64,000 nucleotides of DNA from Balanoglossus misakiensis (lineage: Eukaryota > Hemichordata), in assembly GCA_040954595.2 (NCBI GenBank), contig CM082590.2, forward strand, positions 8,866,001 through 8,930,000. Reading direction: 5' to 3'. The position numbers were made by a program, and so were the translations under genes. How positions within the stretch are numbered: position 1 is the first letter of the stretch; each line of letters starts with the position of its first letter. The notes beneath the pieces are model-generated. The model ran no database searches. It worked only from the letters and a program-made list of their open reading frames with translations, and was not told the origin of the DNA. Positions 45,134 to 58,828 of the stretch are shown in pieces.

Positions 45134-46310
45134 CTCAAAAATAGTTAATCTATAAATCTTAAGATATGCGTGAAGAGTACTCATGTAACCAACGTGTATT
45201 AGTGTGCAAAACAAATTGAAAACCCATCAAAAGTTAGTGAATTTGTGTCTTTAAAGTTAATATCGAAAGTAACGTTGCTAATCACGGCACATTTCAGATG
45301 AAGGAGGGACACTATGATCTGAAAACTTTCCACTATAAATGGAGAATTACGCTAATCTGTTGTGGAATTCTCTTCTGTGCATTCCTCATTGAACGATGTC
45401 CATTCAAAGCTTGTTTGTGAATCGAACCACACGTGTCTGTGAAATTGAATTAGCGAACATCGCAGCTCACTTGAGACACTATAAACTATCAATCTAGAAA
45501 ATAAATTGCTGAGTTCGACTTTGTACATTGCCTGGCAATTACTACTGTAATGAAAGAATTGACTCACCGCAATCGTCTTAAGTCCCTTTCTTCGCTTTCA
45601 GTCAAACTACCTTTCCAGTAACTAGACTCGTCGCTCATGTCGACAACTTCATAAACCTCACACACGCTCGATTCTTGTACTCCACTCGACCGATGTCCTT
45701 CGTCTGCTCGGCGACCGGGACGTTAGCGACCCACGTTCCGCTTCGAAGCGATAAATTACTTGATTTAGCGCAAGTTGTAGACACAGAGACTGCATTTCAA
45801 CAGAGAGGACATTTAATGGCTTATTTATGCAGTGGTTATTCGCAGTCACACACGTGAAGGAAATATTCATTCATTTTTGTTCAGGGTTTCTTCCGGAGTC
45901 GCTATCTCAGGTGTGTGGGTTTGAGGGCGCTGATCAGCGTGATTTTTGAATGAAAAGTTTGAAACGTGTGTCAAACAAATGATTTTTATTCAGTCCAGCC
46001 ACAGAAAGCATGTTTTGGCCAAGAAATGGCCAAAAAAGTGTCTTTTTCTTACTTCTTGTCAGAGCAAAAAATCGATGGTATATTGGGGATTTTTCTCACC
46101 CAATCGGAGCCGCAAACCCGATATGGCTTATTCATAATGTTTTTACAAACTTTCCAGTTCATTTTTTATTCATTTTACGTAGATAATAAGGATCATAAAG
46201 TGTTTATATCACTTTAGTCGTTTTCATACGAAGGGGAAGTGCGCCCTCAAGGCCAGGACCACCCGGCAACAAGACCATCAACGCATCGATCGTAACACAT
46301 TTCTATCAAA

Positions 46311-47696
46311 ATGGCCGATGAAGGGACCAACTTGCAAGCGCTCGTGGAGTGCATGAATTTCGCAGCGATCAAACACAGGGATCAGCGAAGAAAGGATCCT
46401 TTCAAAACACCGTACATCAACCACCCTGTTGGTAAGAAACCATTTCATTTGTTTTCGCGATCTGTCAGTTTTGAGCTTTCGCGCAAGCTCACAACATCCA
46501 CAGATCTGGGATCTGGTTCTCTTAGTGGACACGACTATACCCCATGGCAACGATACCATGGCAATGAGGGTGAGTTAGGGTTAGGGTTAGGAGGGTTAGG
46601 GGTGGCAATGTGAGGGTGAATTTAACCCTAACCCTAACCCTCCTAACCCTAACCCTAAAAAACCATATTATCGCCCGTGGAGTATAGTCGTGTCCACTAA
46701 GAGAACCAGATCCCAGATCTGTTCCCCCTTGTTGATTTCCGCAATGAACAAGGCCAAGGGACGCACCACACAAAGCTTGGGTGTGCTTATAGTATAAGAC
46801 ACAGGTACACACAGACTATTTGATGACAGTTTATAATGCACAGCAATGGTGGCGTGTACGTGTATATCCACAGTCCCCCCTAATAATCTAGCATTCTGTG
46901 CCACACCCCCTTCTTCTACGCACAAGGGGGGGGGGGGGGAGGGGTACTCTGCGTGGTATAGCAGGGCTGTGGTGTTGTTACCTGTTACGCCTTCCTGTGG
47001 TTGGGGGGCTCTGCCAGTAGCAACGCATATCCCTGCCATACAAAGCTACAATTGAATGTGTACAATTTGTCTTTAGGAGTCCCAAACTGAATTTCTTGTT
47101 CCCTTACACATTATTTTTATCACATTGCAGGTGTTGCTAGAATTTTATCCAAGGAAGCTGGAATTTCTGATTTGAAGATTTTACAGGTAAGTTGTCAATG
47201 TACTGTCATGTGACATTTCAGTGTCTGTATGCGAGTAGTTCAAAGGTCATCTGTTGCTAAGCAACCACCAATCACTGGGCCTTATTCACATTTCAGTTTT
47301 ATTTTCTCTTAGGCTGCACTGTTACACGACACAGTTGAAGACACCGACACAAAGTTCGAAGAAATCGACGAGAATTTCGGCGAAGATGTGAGAAAAATCG
47401 TGGCAGAGGTCACCGACGACAAATCTCTTCCAAAGATGACGCGAAAACAGTTGCAAATCGAACATGCGCCGCACATCAGCCGAGAAGCGAAACTCGTCAA
47501 GATGGCCGACAAGTTGTACAATCTACGCGACCTGTGTCAGGTCGCGCCCGAGGGATGGACCGCGGAGAGAGTACAGGACTATTTTCTGTGGGCGGCGAAA
47601 GTAGTGAAAGGGCTTCGAGGCGTGAACAAACCCATGGAAGATGCATTGGACGAGATTTTCACAGAAAAGGGCGTTCTGGCAGAATCTCAACCATAG
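46311..47696 (+). CDS. HDDC3: HDDC3/MESH1, metazoan SpoT-like HD hydrolase, 3 exons
   Basis: HD-domain phosphohydrolase; the animal MESH1 family removes the 3' diphosphate of (p)ppGpp in vitro and is reported to act as an NADPH phosphatase in animal cells. Exons: 46311-46431, 47131-47186, 47313-47696; GT-AG borders and matching phases give 186 aa (human 179). Motifs: YINHP with metal-binding His38, AALLHDTVEDTDT with the HD pair His64/Asp65, EVTDDKSLPK, and KMADKLYNLRDL with Asp125. All four expected metal ligands are present, so the enzyme should be active. There is no synthetase, TGS or ACT domain, as expected for the small hydrolase-only type. Intron 1 holds a foldback element with a telomere-repeat core. 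AATAAA at 48001 is a plausible poly(A) signal. Confidence 0.95.
46500..46722. mobile_element. Foldback element with (TTAGGG)n/(CCCTAA)n core
   Basis: Left arm 46500-46543 (ACAGATCTGGGATCTGG and onward through GTGGACACGACTATAC) is repeated inverted at 46680-46722. Between them, 46570-46608 carries GGGTTAG units and 46620-46658 carries CCCTAA units, so the centre is itself a telomere-type palindrome. It lies in HDDC3 intron 1. No flanking target duplication is obvious. Confidence 0.8.
46921..46943. repeat. G-rich run in HDDC3 intron 1
   Basis: A long uninterrupted G tract followed by AGGGG; such tracts can form G-quadruplexes and are prone to length error. Confidence 0.8.
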
Positions 47697-48000
47697 AATC
47701 ATACTTCTCTCAAAAAATTAAAGGGGCATGTATAGTGCCCAGGGCAAACAATATACCCTTTATCTCAAGAACAAAACATATTAGAGATGAAGATGAGACA
47801 GTGTAACTCTTCCTATGAATAATGTTGTACATTCATTATATCAACAGGACAGAAAAGAAATTTAATATTGAATCGGTTATGTTAACTAAGGGTTCTAGAT
47901 TAAATGGACATAAGCTGTAATTTCTGTCTATTTTTCAGTGTTTTTCTAGTGTATCAAGGACACAATGATGTAAATATGTTTTGTGATAAACGGGCAATAC

Positions 48001-48006
48001 AATAAA
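48001..48006 (+). terminator. Candidate poly(A) signal of HDDC3
   Basis: AATAAA about 305 bp after the HDDC3 stop codon, followed by T-rich then GT-containing sequence. It is the first canonical hexamer seen downstream of the stop. Confidence 0.5.
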
Positions 48007-48376
48007 ACAGTATTTAGTATTTATATATAATTGTGTAGGTTTTTATGTCATTTTCAAAAGAAAATTTGAACAATCAGACAGAGGAGAGAGAGAGAGAGAA
48101 AGAAGAGAGAGGGAGAGAGAGTGAATGAGTGAAAGACTGGGCTCAGAATAATACAAAAGTAAAAGCACATGCGCAGACACTTTCTTTCACTTCTTAAGGT
48201 CATAACCTATGTTTCTATAGAGAAACATGTGACGCGTTCGTGTTTGATTTCCGTGGCTGTTGCTAGGCATATACAGGTACGTCTATCCGCCATATTTTAT
48301 ACGCAAAGGAGCATTTGTGAGCGGAAGATTTTTTATCGGACACTTTTATTGGTGCTGAGACGTTCCCTTCTGCGCG

Positions 48377-48490
48377 ATGAACTCCAATCGGAAACGGCGT
48401 AGGGAACCACGTGGACCAGCATTGGCTGGAGGTACGTCTTTGGCGAGAGTGGGCGTGTATGTATGTGTGTGCGTCAGAGAGAGAGAGGGG

Positions 48491-48559
<69 letters not shown>

Positions 48560-49164
48560 CAGCTATTAAAAGACAGACAGCGAGGCGAGAGAGAGAGAAA
48601 GAAAGGAGAGAGAGAAGGAGAGAAAGAGAGAGACAAAATGTGTGTGTGTGTGTGTGTGGGAGGGAGTGGGTGGGTGGGTGGTTCGGGGGTTTCATATAAA
48701 TCTGGTTATTCACACATTTTGACTTTTTTGTAGATTTGCAGGATTCTCACGGAGGCTATGCTCTGACGATTTACGATGGGATGCGCGCAAATCTGGCTAA
48801 ATTGGTCGGCGGAAGCGGGAAGACCCTTTTCATTGCCAACTTCGCTGGAGACAGCACAAATCGTCAGATCAACATCAATTTCACGTACTCGATTACGTCC
48901 TACATGAAAGGGACGGCTGTAGCCACCGTTGACCGCGTCGCGCAGAAGGAGGGCGAACAATGGAAGATCTTCGACTACCCGGTCCCCGGGGGAGGTCAGA
49001 GCCTTCTTGCATCGGCGAACCGAATGACCTTGCAGTACTTTGACACTAAAAATGTCATCGAGGGTCACGTGTTTCAAGGGGGTAAGGAGCTCTTGATGTT
49101 CGAGATCGCAGTCCGTCCGGGATACATACGTACAGATGAAGATGAAACTGAAGATACAGATTAG
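48377..49164 (+). CDS. Uncharacterised 161-aa protein, two exons
   Basis: Exon 1 48377-48431 (18 codons plus 1 nt, donor GTACGT) and exon 2 48734-49164 (acceptor TTTGTAG) join in frame to 161 aa. The long second exon has high GC in third positions and codon use like the neighbouring genes. AATAAA follows at 49334. Features: basic N-terminus with RKRRR at 5-9 (possible nuclear signal), a central segment rich in beta-branched and aromatic residues (for example INFTYSITSY), a glycine-rich PVPGGGQS, and an acidic end TDEDETEDTD. There is no signal peptide or membrane segment. I do not recognise the family and assign no function. The splice join and the start rest on frame and splice-site fit only. 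Confidence 0.7.
48476..48670. repeat. GA/GATA/GT/GGGT microsatellites filling an intron
   Basis: GAGA runs, (GATA)n at about 48492-48534, more GA, then GT and GGGT units. These make up most of the 302-bp intron of the 161-aa gene. A separate GA-rich run lies at 48082-48121. Confidence 0.93.
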
Positions 49165-49333
49165 GGTAGCATATACACGTTGGACTGAACAGAGTAAATG
49201 CTATTTGCATGAATCTCAAATTTATTGATGATATATTCAAGATATGTGTATAGTTTGTGATAATTTCTGGTGGTGCTTATTGGTGCTTTGTGTCTTGTCA
49301 AAAGTTTGTTTACGCTGACCAGAAAAGTGTTAT

Positions 49334-49339
49334 AATAAA
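49334..49339 (+). terminator. Candidate poly(A) signal of the 161-aa gene
   Basis: AATAAA 170 bp after the stop codon, in an AT-rich context with T-rich sequence downstream. Confidence 0.6.
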
Positions 49340-49344
49340 ATAAT

Positions 49345-52300
49345 TAATTTGAAATTTCTATGCATAAAACTTTCTCGTTTTTCGTTGAGATATCATTGTG
49401 CATCTTTCTAGAAAGCTTCTTTTTGTTCGTCAATTTTGCAATAACTATTCATTGAATATATCGAGAAGTGGGGCTGTGGTAATAATAATGTTTTATTTAT
49501 CCAAATAATAAAGATACATATTGTAAAAGCAAAATATTATCTCATGGTGGGTAAATATTGAGTCAGGAAATAGCTACAGACGTCCCTAACGCTTGTCGAA
49601 CAAAGTAACAATAATATTGGCCTGTAGAGGGCAGGATTCATAACTATGGTGATTGATTTGCATGTGATTTACATAATTTATGTGATTTGCGGTAAATTTG
49701 ACAAGAAAGCAGACGACACCTGTACATCAACGCTTTTACTCCAAAAACTTTGAAACACGAAGAGGAATACACGTCATATTTGCAAACCACATCAAGCGAT
49801 AGATAAAATTCTTTCCGGTAAGTGTCTACAAGCGTAATTTCAGACTGAAATGATCCACATTGAAGCAAGTATTACTATTTTTGTGTAGTGAGCGGTCGAC
49901 GCGCGCGTGCCTGCGCGCGGGGGTCCATCTTGTTTGTTACATGTGTTATGTGGGGGGCACACACGTGCTGATCCCGCAAACAATTTAAGGTACCCCATTT
50001 TACTAGAACTTTACAACAAAATGATCATGACCTGTATAATAGGGGTAGAAATTAACACAAATATTGTTTCCTACCCATTTATTCATTTAGATAAAAAGTG
50101 AAAAGTGGCAGTGAATTATTATGAAATGATAAGTGAATAGACGCTCAGACTTTTGTGCATAAGAATCTTTCAGTTTTAATCAAACGTTGGAAAAAGGCCT
50201 ACATCAGAAATAAGCTTATTTTGCCTACAAACGAGTGATGGTGCACTATATCGCCCTCAGTGGGCATATAGAAATGATGTTACTCATTGATGGCAATCAC
50301 AACGCATTGAAAGCTGGCAAACCCGAATGTAGAATGAGTTCGTTTTGGAGAATGACCTCTAGGACGCTCCCATCCATCCGGTGTCAAATTCTACATCACG
50401 TACCGAAATCCCCACGAACATCATTTGAAACCGACATATAAACAAGAGATCCTTGATTTTGTAAAATGCTAACGTTTCTCTGCTATACTTATAATATTAT
50501 GATAGACTTGACCATGGTTTAAAAGGGTGGTCAGGTTATGTTTACAAGGGGAAAGTTAAAGTACTTCGATTTAAGATGCGGCTAACATATATTTCAAGCT
50601 TTCATTTAATCATTGTGGACTTACAAAGGGGGTTTTTGTGTTAGATCCCGCCAGGACATAAAATCCCTTCTTTACAGACATTGTTATTTAAATCTAAGGT
50701 ACTAAACCCTCCCATTCGACAATGTAATTGACCCAAGTAGACTATTGGTGCTATAACTCATTGAATATCCGTTGTTTTGGTCCGACTGGTCTAGGTTTTG
50801 ACTGGAAGAATTAGCCTTAGTGACCGCAAACTTTTGTTTTTTTCTCCCCAGATGGATTTTTCTGACTGGAGTCATCGTGTTTAAACATTCAAATTGTGTT
50901 GTACCACGTGGTCATCTTAACTGCCGGGGAGTTGTCGAGGAGTGTGTGTACATAGCGCGACGTGGGGCCTTCTACACAGTCTTGCCACTGGCGGAGCTAA
51001 ATCGACGCATTTCTGTCAAAAATCGGGATTCCCCCCTTGATCGATCGGGACTGGATTATCAATGACCACAGACAGAATCGGGTGATTTACGATTGTACCC
51101 CCGATTAAACGGAATTATTATCTGCGAGGCTAAATGTGAAGTCGAGTGATCGACCCGTGTTCATATCAGGTGGTCGATTTCTGTACGCGGTTTTTTCACC
51201 GTTCACCAACTCAACACCGAGGCCAAGGTGAGTTGTTTACTCGGGTTTAGACATCGTTCAGACTTCTGATCAGCGATCGTCACACTACCTTAACTCAATT
51301 AATGCCTGATTGATCATTTTAACACCGTTTGAGGATTAAAATATTACATTAAACCGAAGCCGCCGGGAAAAAATCGCAGAGGGGTACGGTCGATAGCTCC
51401 GTTGCCGGGAAGCATTGCACCAATGACCGTGACATTTATCGATGGTACCTGGATCAAAACCTGATGCGTTTTATCAAAAATTTCGATCAACATTTCAGTG
51501 ACATCACTAAAACGAAATACCTAAACCCCCACCCTGTGCGTTTCTATAACCGACACGTTTATTTATTTAAGTTTAGTTATTTTTAAACGCGATACAAAGC
51601 TCGCTTGCTTTCAGTTGGTTACAGCTCAGTGAAAGTAGCCAAGCTAACCTGACGAACGGAAGTGTAATTCATGGAATTGACAACGGATCTGGGCGTGGGA
51701 ATTGCTCTAATAAAGAAAAAAAATGTGATGTCGTGGCTTTTTAACAACGTCAAACCTGTCTTACGTGACCAGTCCACGACTGGCCATAAATTAAACGCCA
51801 TATACTGGCTACCGTGCTAAAAATAACAACCATTTTATGAATTTAATAAAATATGCAATTTCCATTGCACTCTGTTAATATTCAGTAAGGTGTGACCCTT
51901 ATTAACATAACTGTTTTACAAATTACTAAATTACGAAATTATTTCACATTAATTATAAAACCTGAAACAGGACATGACAAAATCACAGCAGTTAGTGTAG
52001 TCTAGCAGTAATGTTTTTAGTTTCATAGTAATGGTATTTTCTAAAGATGAAAACTAGGTCATAATATTTGTCTGTAGACATCAAATGCTTGATTTTTTTC
52101 TCTCTCATAAAATGCTAAATTTGTTATGGTTCTGTGAACTGATTTTGCGGTTGTCAGTTTTTTTTTAATAATCTGTCCAGCAACTTTTAGGTTCAACAAG
52201 AAACAGAATACCCACCTCGGACGTGCAATGAACATAATAATATGCATGAGTTGACCTGAAGTGTTTAATGACCTCTGCGCTGCCTGCCACACCCATCTCT

Positions 52301-52496
52301 TGAGTTTAAAGGTTATTGTAACCTGATCGCTGAAATTCGTCGGCAGCCATTGCTACCCACAGTCGCCAGTGACTGGATAATTTTCGCGTGTACTAACCCA
52401 TCCATTGACCGGATTTCGCGTCACCAGATCCCAAGCGAGGTTTTTGAACGGAAGTGTTGTTTTGTTTGTGGGTTTTTGACCACCGGGTGTGACAAA
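49345..52496. other. Spacer and 5' region of the coronin gene
   Basis: About 3.1 kb with no coding exon recognised. A GC-rich patch with CGCG motifs lies at 49898-49922. A good donor (CCAAG-GTGAGT) at about 51229 could end a non-coding exon of the coronin gene. No arrays or foldback elements seen. Confidence 0.45.
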
Positions 52497-55400
52497 ATGG
52501 GCGAACAGGAAGACGGTGGTGAGGAGGTAAATATCCGTTTAGAAAATTTCACTTGCATAGGGACCCGGACGTGGGCAAGAAATTACAGGTTGACCATTTC
52601 CTCGTTTGAATTTCCCCCTACCCCTTGAGAAATTATCCTAGATGAGATACTGAAATGATCAAAACTAGACTCTTCTTGAAACTTTATGATCACTAAACGA
52701 TAGTCTTCTGTCTTAACTTACCTAATCGCTTGCATTGGCATAAAAAAATCTACCTTGTGAAAAAAGACCTGCGTTCCAAAAACTTGTTCTTGTGTTGAAT
52801 GTTTACCCTAATGACATTTTCTTGAAAGAAAATGTTTGCACACCCCCCAGGAACCTCTCAGACTTTAAGTAAACAAACAGGTCAGCTAATGAGGGGAGAT
52901 ATTAGAGTTAATCTTCTTGAGTGACCTCGTATGAACTGAGGGAGTGAAAGAGGGGGCTTACAGCTTCACCCACAATAATCTTAAAGTTTTAGAACTAGGT
53001 GTGAGCAAACAATGGTTTATGTCTGTGATTTGTGATAGTCATTGACCGTTTGTGTATTTCAAAATGATTGAAAAATAATGCGATGTAAAATAGATGAATA
53101 GTCCATCTCGAAAGACATCTTTGACTAGCACTTTCCATGACGCATACTATTATATTCTTAGTCATAACTTGATGTCTTGTCTTTGGTTTGACCTCTGACC
53201 TCCACGGATGTTAAACTCATCATTCAGTCATCAGACGAAAACGCATTTCAGAAAGTTAGCCTAACATCCCCTTTTTTTTCAACGTACAAACTATAGTTTG
53301 ACTGAAAGCAGATAGAAAATTCATATATTGAAGGTGTGTCCACACTTGAGGACAAAAATTTCGGGTATTTGCCAGAATATGCAAATGTTGACATTATAAT
53401 TTTTCCACTGTAGCTGAATATAATAGATGTGTTTGACTCGAGGGTATTTTTCTAAATTATAGGGTGTGTTCGGACCATCTGTTGGTGCATTCTTGCTAGA
53501 GAAGAGATATATATTGTTATATAGAGGTGGCCACTAACACAGGTTTGACTGGTTTTAAGGTTTTGAGAATCATAAGCCATCTTCACAGTTGACAGGATAT
53601 GTAGGGCAAGTCACATTCAAAGTTGGCTTGTCACAGAAATTAATGATTAAACTCACAATGCGGGGGAATGTAGGGGACCAGTTCAACCATGACGTATCGT
53701 TCACACCCGCGTTCGTTTTATGAGACCATTCTTTGAGTCAGACCCTGCCAAGACCAAGCCACTATACCACCCAGATGTTCTTGAAGTCAGATGACATGAA
53801 TGGGAATCTGTCCTATCAATGACTTTGCTATTTCACCTTTGACCCCTTTGCAAGCAGAACCTTTTGACCACCTCCAACTTTCTACAGGAAAGATGGGTAT
53901 TGAATGTTCAAACTGGTTGTAAATATTAAACTTGTCAGCCACTATACATTAACCCTTTTGCCACCATGGTTTGGTCCAAATTCATTGTCTTATATGGTAA
54001 AGTCGGACATCTCTAGAAGGAAATAGGGGTGGAAGGGTTAGGATTGGAATTTGAGTTTCCTGAGCAATTTCATCTCCACATTATTTTGATTTTGATTTAT
54101 TGCGAGGAAATTGACACAATATATACACAACTTTCATCAGTTCAGATCATGACTGGAAAGAACTATTCTGTTACTACAGAAACCGTCCTAAATCGGAAAC
54201 TACCATTTTATGGAGTTTCAATGTCTCACAGCCCTCCTGGGCTGTTAAATTAACATTTCGACCCTCCAGAACAGTTAGATGACAGAGGCCTGGTTGTTTT
54301 ATCATGAATAACCATGTATTGACACATATTACATTGATTGTGTAATCTGTGAATGGGGTCTTTATGCTGTACATCATGTATTGACTAAATGGAAACAATG
54401 TTTCAATATAATGACAATACATTTCTGTGTTAATCATGTCTCATGACTTTATCGTGAAATTATACAAAAAATCTCAGATTTTGTAAAAGAAATTCTGTCG
54501 AATAATCCAAAGTTTCTGTCTACTCTTCCATTCTCCATAAGAATTTAATGGTCAGTGTAACATTATGGTAAAACTAATGTTATGTAAATTGATTTTATTT
54601 TCCTCATAAATATAAAATGACATGACTTATGGATTTTCTGTAGTCATTAATTTTTATTCCTGCAGAGAGGAAATTGGAGGAATTAATTTTGGCAATCAAT
54701 TGTTCCAACAATAAAAGGAGCGAATTTAATTTCTTGGTAAATGCACCAATGATGATTGGGTACGCAATGTGAAATTAAAATACCTTTACATTTTGTAATT
54801 ATCATGTAATAGCCATCTCACTAGAGAAATGGACCTTGGTGATCACGTATACCGGTATATATTTCCAAAAAATGTTTTATGACTTGCACTGAAATATGTA
54901 CTATGCTTTGTATTAAAAACATGGCAGAATTCTGCCATCTTGAAAGTCTATCGACTACAAAAACTTAGCTGATTATAGAGTAGTGAAAATTCACCGGCCA
55001 ACTATATTTCCGGTCTGTTGGTTTCATAAGTAGTTTTCATAAACGCAAATCATCGCGCTCCAGGGGGGCGTATTATCTTTCCTTGGTCCTGAATTCTTTT
55101 TCCTCCAGTGATGGTGTTAAATAACAAAGATTTTGAAAGAGGCAGGGTTATTGTCATGATCAGATAGTCTAGGATGTGTTGTATGACAACATTAGCTCTG
55201 TCTTGACTATAATTGTATGTGTAATCAAAAGTGAAAACAGAATCTATGGCTGACTTCAAGGGAATGTGCTCAGTTAACATAATGTTTCTCAGCAAGGAAA
55301 ATACTGTATACTAGGCCATTAACTGGCAAGTTCTAATTCTGTGTGTAGTTATTTGGTTGTTTTTTTAGCAGAGCCAGTAAGTTCTGACTTAAAAACAAAA

Positions 55401-58400
55401 GAATTTTATACCAAAAAAGTTCATTGACTGGACAAATGATAACTCTAAGATAATACTGATGTTCTATTAACATTTTTATATTTTGCGTTTTTTTACAGAT
55501 GCCCTTTTTTCGTGGAATACGCACCTCTAAGTACAGACACGTGTACGGAAACCCAACACGGAAAGAAAAATGCTTCGAAAATGTCAAAATCACGAGAAAC
55601 GCGCACGACAGCAACTTCTGCGCAGTCAACCCGAAGTTCATGGCTGTCGTCACGGAGACGGCGGGCGGAGGATCGTTCCTGGTGTTGCCGCTTTACAAGG
55701 TAGGTTGTCATGGAAACACGAGGATGTCATCCCAGAAATGGAACTTTGCAAGGTGCTGGCGATGGGTTAGAATCTTCACAAAGATATATGCATACTTGTA
55801 TATATGTTTTGCAGAAACATTTTAACCCGTTCGCCCCATTTCTGGAATACGGGTCCACCCTCTCCCGGGAAATAATGTGTTTAACCCTTTCACCCCCAGT
55901 TCCCTCTATAGAGGTCCAAATTTACCATAGAAAGCTATGGATGTGGACCAAACCATGGTGGTGAAAGGGTTAAACGAACTCGTGGCTGTGAAAATGATTA
56001 TATGGACTTAAAGGGACAAAGTCTCTCTCTTGCTGCCCTTTCTCTGTTAATTATGTTTGATACAAGACACCGTTTGTTATTCTACATGTGGATATATAGT
56101 GAATCAACGTTCAACCATACACAACTTCCATACCTCTTATAGACAGGAGAGTGAAAAAACTTGCCAAAATGAATAATCGTTCTTTACCATTTATTCATTT
56201 TGGGCGAGTTTTTACTCTCATATCATACAAGTGGGATGGAAGTTGTGTGTGGTTGAACGTTGATTCACTATATATCCACATGTACATTAACATAAACAGT
56301 GTCTAGTATCAAACATAATTAATGGAAAAAGGGCAGCGAGAGAGAGACTTTGTCCTGGGAGGTGTGTGTGGTCGAACGTTGATTCACTATATATCCACAT
56401 GTAGAATAACATAAACGGTGTCTTGTATCAAACATAATTAATGGAAAAGGGGCAGCGAGAGAGAGACTTTGTCCTGGGAGGTGTGTGTGGTCGAACGTTG
56501 ATTCACTATATATCCACATGTAGAATAACATAAACGGTGTCTTGTATCAAACATAATTAATGGAAAAGGGGCAGCGAGAGAGAGACTTTGTCCGTTTAAA
56601 TGTAGGGTGTAGTGGCCTGTCTGTTGAGAGAGTTTACAACTAAGCCAGATTAATAACCCAAATAAAAGTTAGACCAAGCTGACATCAAAGATGGCCGCCG
56701 TCATACCGCTATGTCTGTCTACACGGCGCTGTGATCACCGACAATACTGAACTTGAGGTGTAAAACTATTCACGCCAACGCCCATTTGACACGACGTGAC
56801 CCGATTGTCCCGAGAATGCAAAAAAAAAAAACCAGGGTGTGATACTCATGGAAGGCAGAAAAATGCTAAAAATTTAAAGTTTTGTTTTGGTATGTGGGAC
56901 TTGTTTTAAAAAGTAGTATGGGAACACCCTATTTTCTCTCTATCTTTGCATTTAAAGTGAAGGGGTCATCGAGCCGCATTTGTTTGTTTATAAACATTAT
57001 AATTCATCCACAAATCCCCGAAATTAGATCATTCTGAGAATGAACAAATCAGCCAACCGTAGCGTAGACTGGGCATGACAGCAACTGAAGATCCTAGTAG
57101 TGGGGTGCAGTGGGGTTTGTGCTGGTATGGGAGGACATATTCTCATCAAGGGGGACACCCACGCGACGCGATGACCCCTTCCCTTTAAAATTCATTGATG
57201 TAGTACAACATGTACACAAATCAGAAAAATTAAAATATTCTAAATGTCGAGTGGACCTTAAGTTCAATTTGTAGATATAGTGCCCATTTTCTGTAGCATA
57301 CATATTTCAAATTTTGTCTACATGAAGTGTGTACTATATTAAGTACATATGGTGACCTCCACAAACAGGTGTTCTGTATTGTGTAGGTCACAACATATTG
57401 ATATGATTGGGTATATCACGATTTAGCCCAAATAGATTTCACATGAAACATATAGTTTCATATGCCGTTTTCTAAAAAGATGAAAACAGATTGATTTCAT
57501 TCAGGAAATAGTCTGATGTGTATATTTCATTATACAGATTTCATTCAGATAGTCTCCCTTGATGTCAAGGTTAATACTGAATAAACAGCGACGGCTGGGG
57601 CATTGCTAAATGAATATAATATTGACAGCTGTCATACTGAACTTGCGGGGATTAAAATATCTTGTACCTCAGATTTTTTTTAGGAGGGGGGCAAAGCGTG
57701 TGATGCAGTAAAATATTGATTTTCTGTCAAAGCTCACTGATAACATTTTGTTCTGATTTTAGTAGTGTAAATACATCAAACCATTTCAACCCATCATTTG
57801 TGATGTTGTACTGTTTAGTGTAGTATGACTCATGCATTTAAATATTTTATGAGATGGCTCGATACTTATAATATCTCTCTGAGTGAACCTCGTATTTTTG
57901 AGGTCACAAGCATCAAGTAGCTTGCAACACAAGGCTAACACAGAACAAAGGCAGTCTTTATTTTGAGACATAGAATCATTCGTCTGTTTCATATGAGCAG
58001 GATCTATGCATCATTTCTCTTAGGGACAAAGTCTCTCTCTCGCTGCCCTTTTTCAATTAATTATGTTTGATACAAGACACCGTTTATGTTATTCTACATG
58101 TGAGATGTAGTGAATCAACGTTTGACCACACACAACTTCCATCCCGCTTGCAGAATATGAGAGTAAAAATCTCGACAAAGTGAATAAATGGTAAAGACCA
58201 ATTATTCATTTTGGCAAGCTTTATCACTCTCGTGTCTACAAGCTGGATGGAAGGTGTGTGTGGTTGAACGTTGATTCACAATTAAATCCACAACCAGGGT
58301 CAGATTATACGAGATCAAATTTTGCAGTTCCTTAGACAACAGTTGGCAAAGCTTATCAGATGATAGTAACACAGTTTAATCTAATCATTTGACCCAGATG

Positions 58401-58666
58401 CAATGCAAATAGTGAAGACAAAACTGGTGGCTCTGTCCAGTGGCCTTTGACCCCCAGATATTATCTTAGAGGGCACCAACCTAATACGGCACTTTGTCAG
58501 ACAAAGGAATATTGAGTCTCTGTTTCCCATTTTTTGGCTATTGTCAGTTACGTTTATTTACTGTACCTGTAAAGTTCGGAGAGAAACATAGACTTGTGTC
58601 GTTTTGGCCGATGTTTTATGTATGTCATCATCATCTCCATCATCATCATCATCATCATCGCCATCG

Positions 58667-58715
<49 letters not shown>

Positions 58716-58788
58716 TATCATCATCATCATCATCATCATTATCACCACCACCACCACTATCATCATCACCACCACCACCACCACCACT

Positions 58789-58828
<40 letters not shown>

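Larger units (their letters stand above)
52527..55498. other. Coronin intron 1 (about 3.0 kb)
   Basis: Mostly unique AT-rich sequence. Contains a single end of the TA-border element (53524-53556) and a decayed family B copy (53949-54041). No exon recognised. Confidence 0.55.

Noticed and set aside
46570-46658. Possible chromosome-fusion scar from telomere repeats
   Set aside because: The opposed tracts lie exactly between inverted arms of a small element and are too short for a fusion relic.
50820-51065. 81-codon plus-strand frame after a pyrimidine-rich acceptor-like stretch
   Set aside because: No recognisable product and no supporting donor in frame. It may be part of a coronin 5' UTR but there is nothing to show it.
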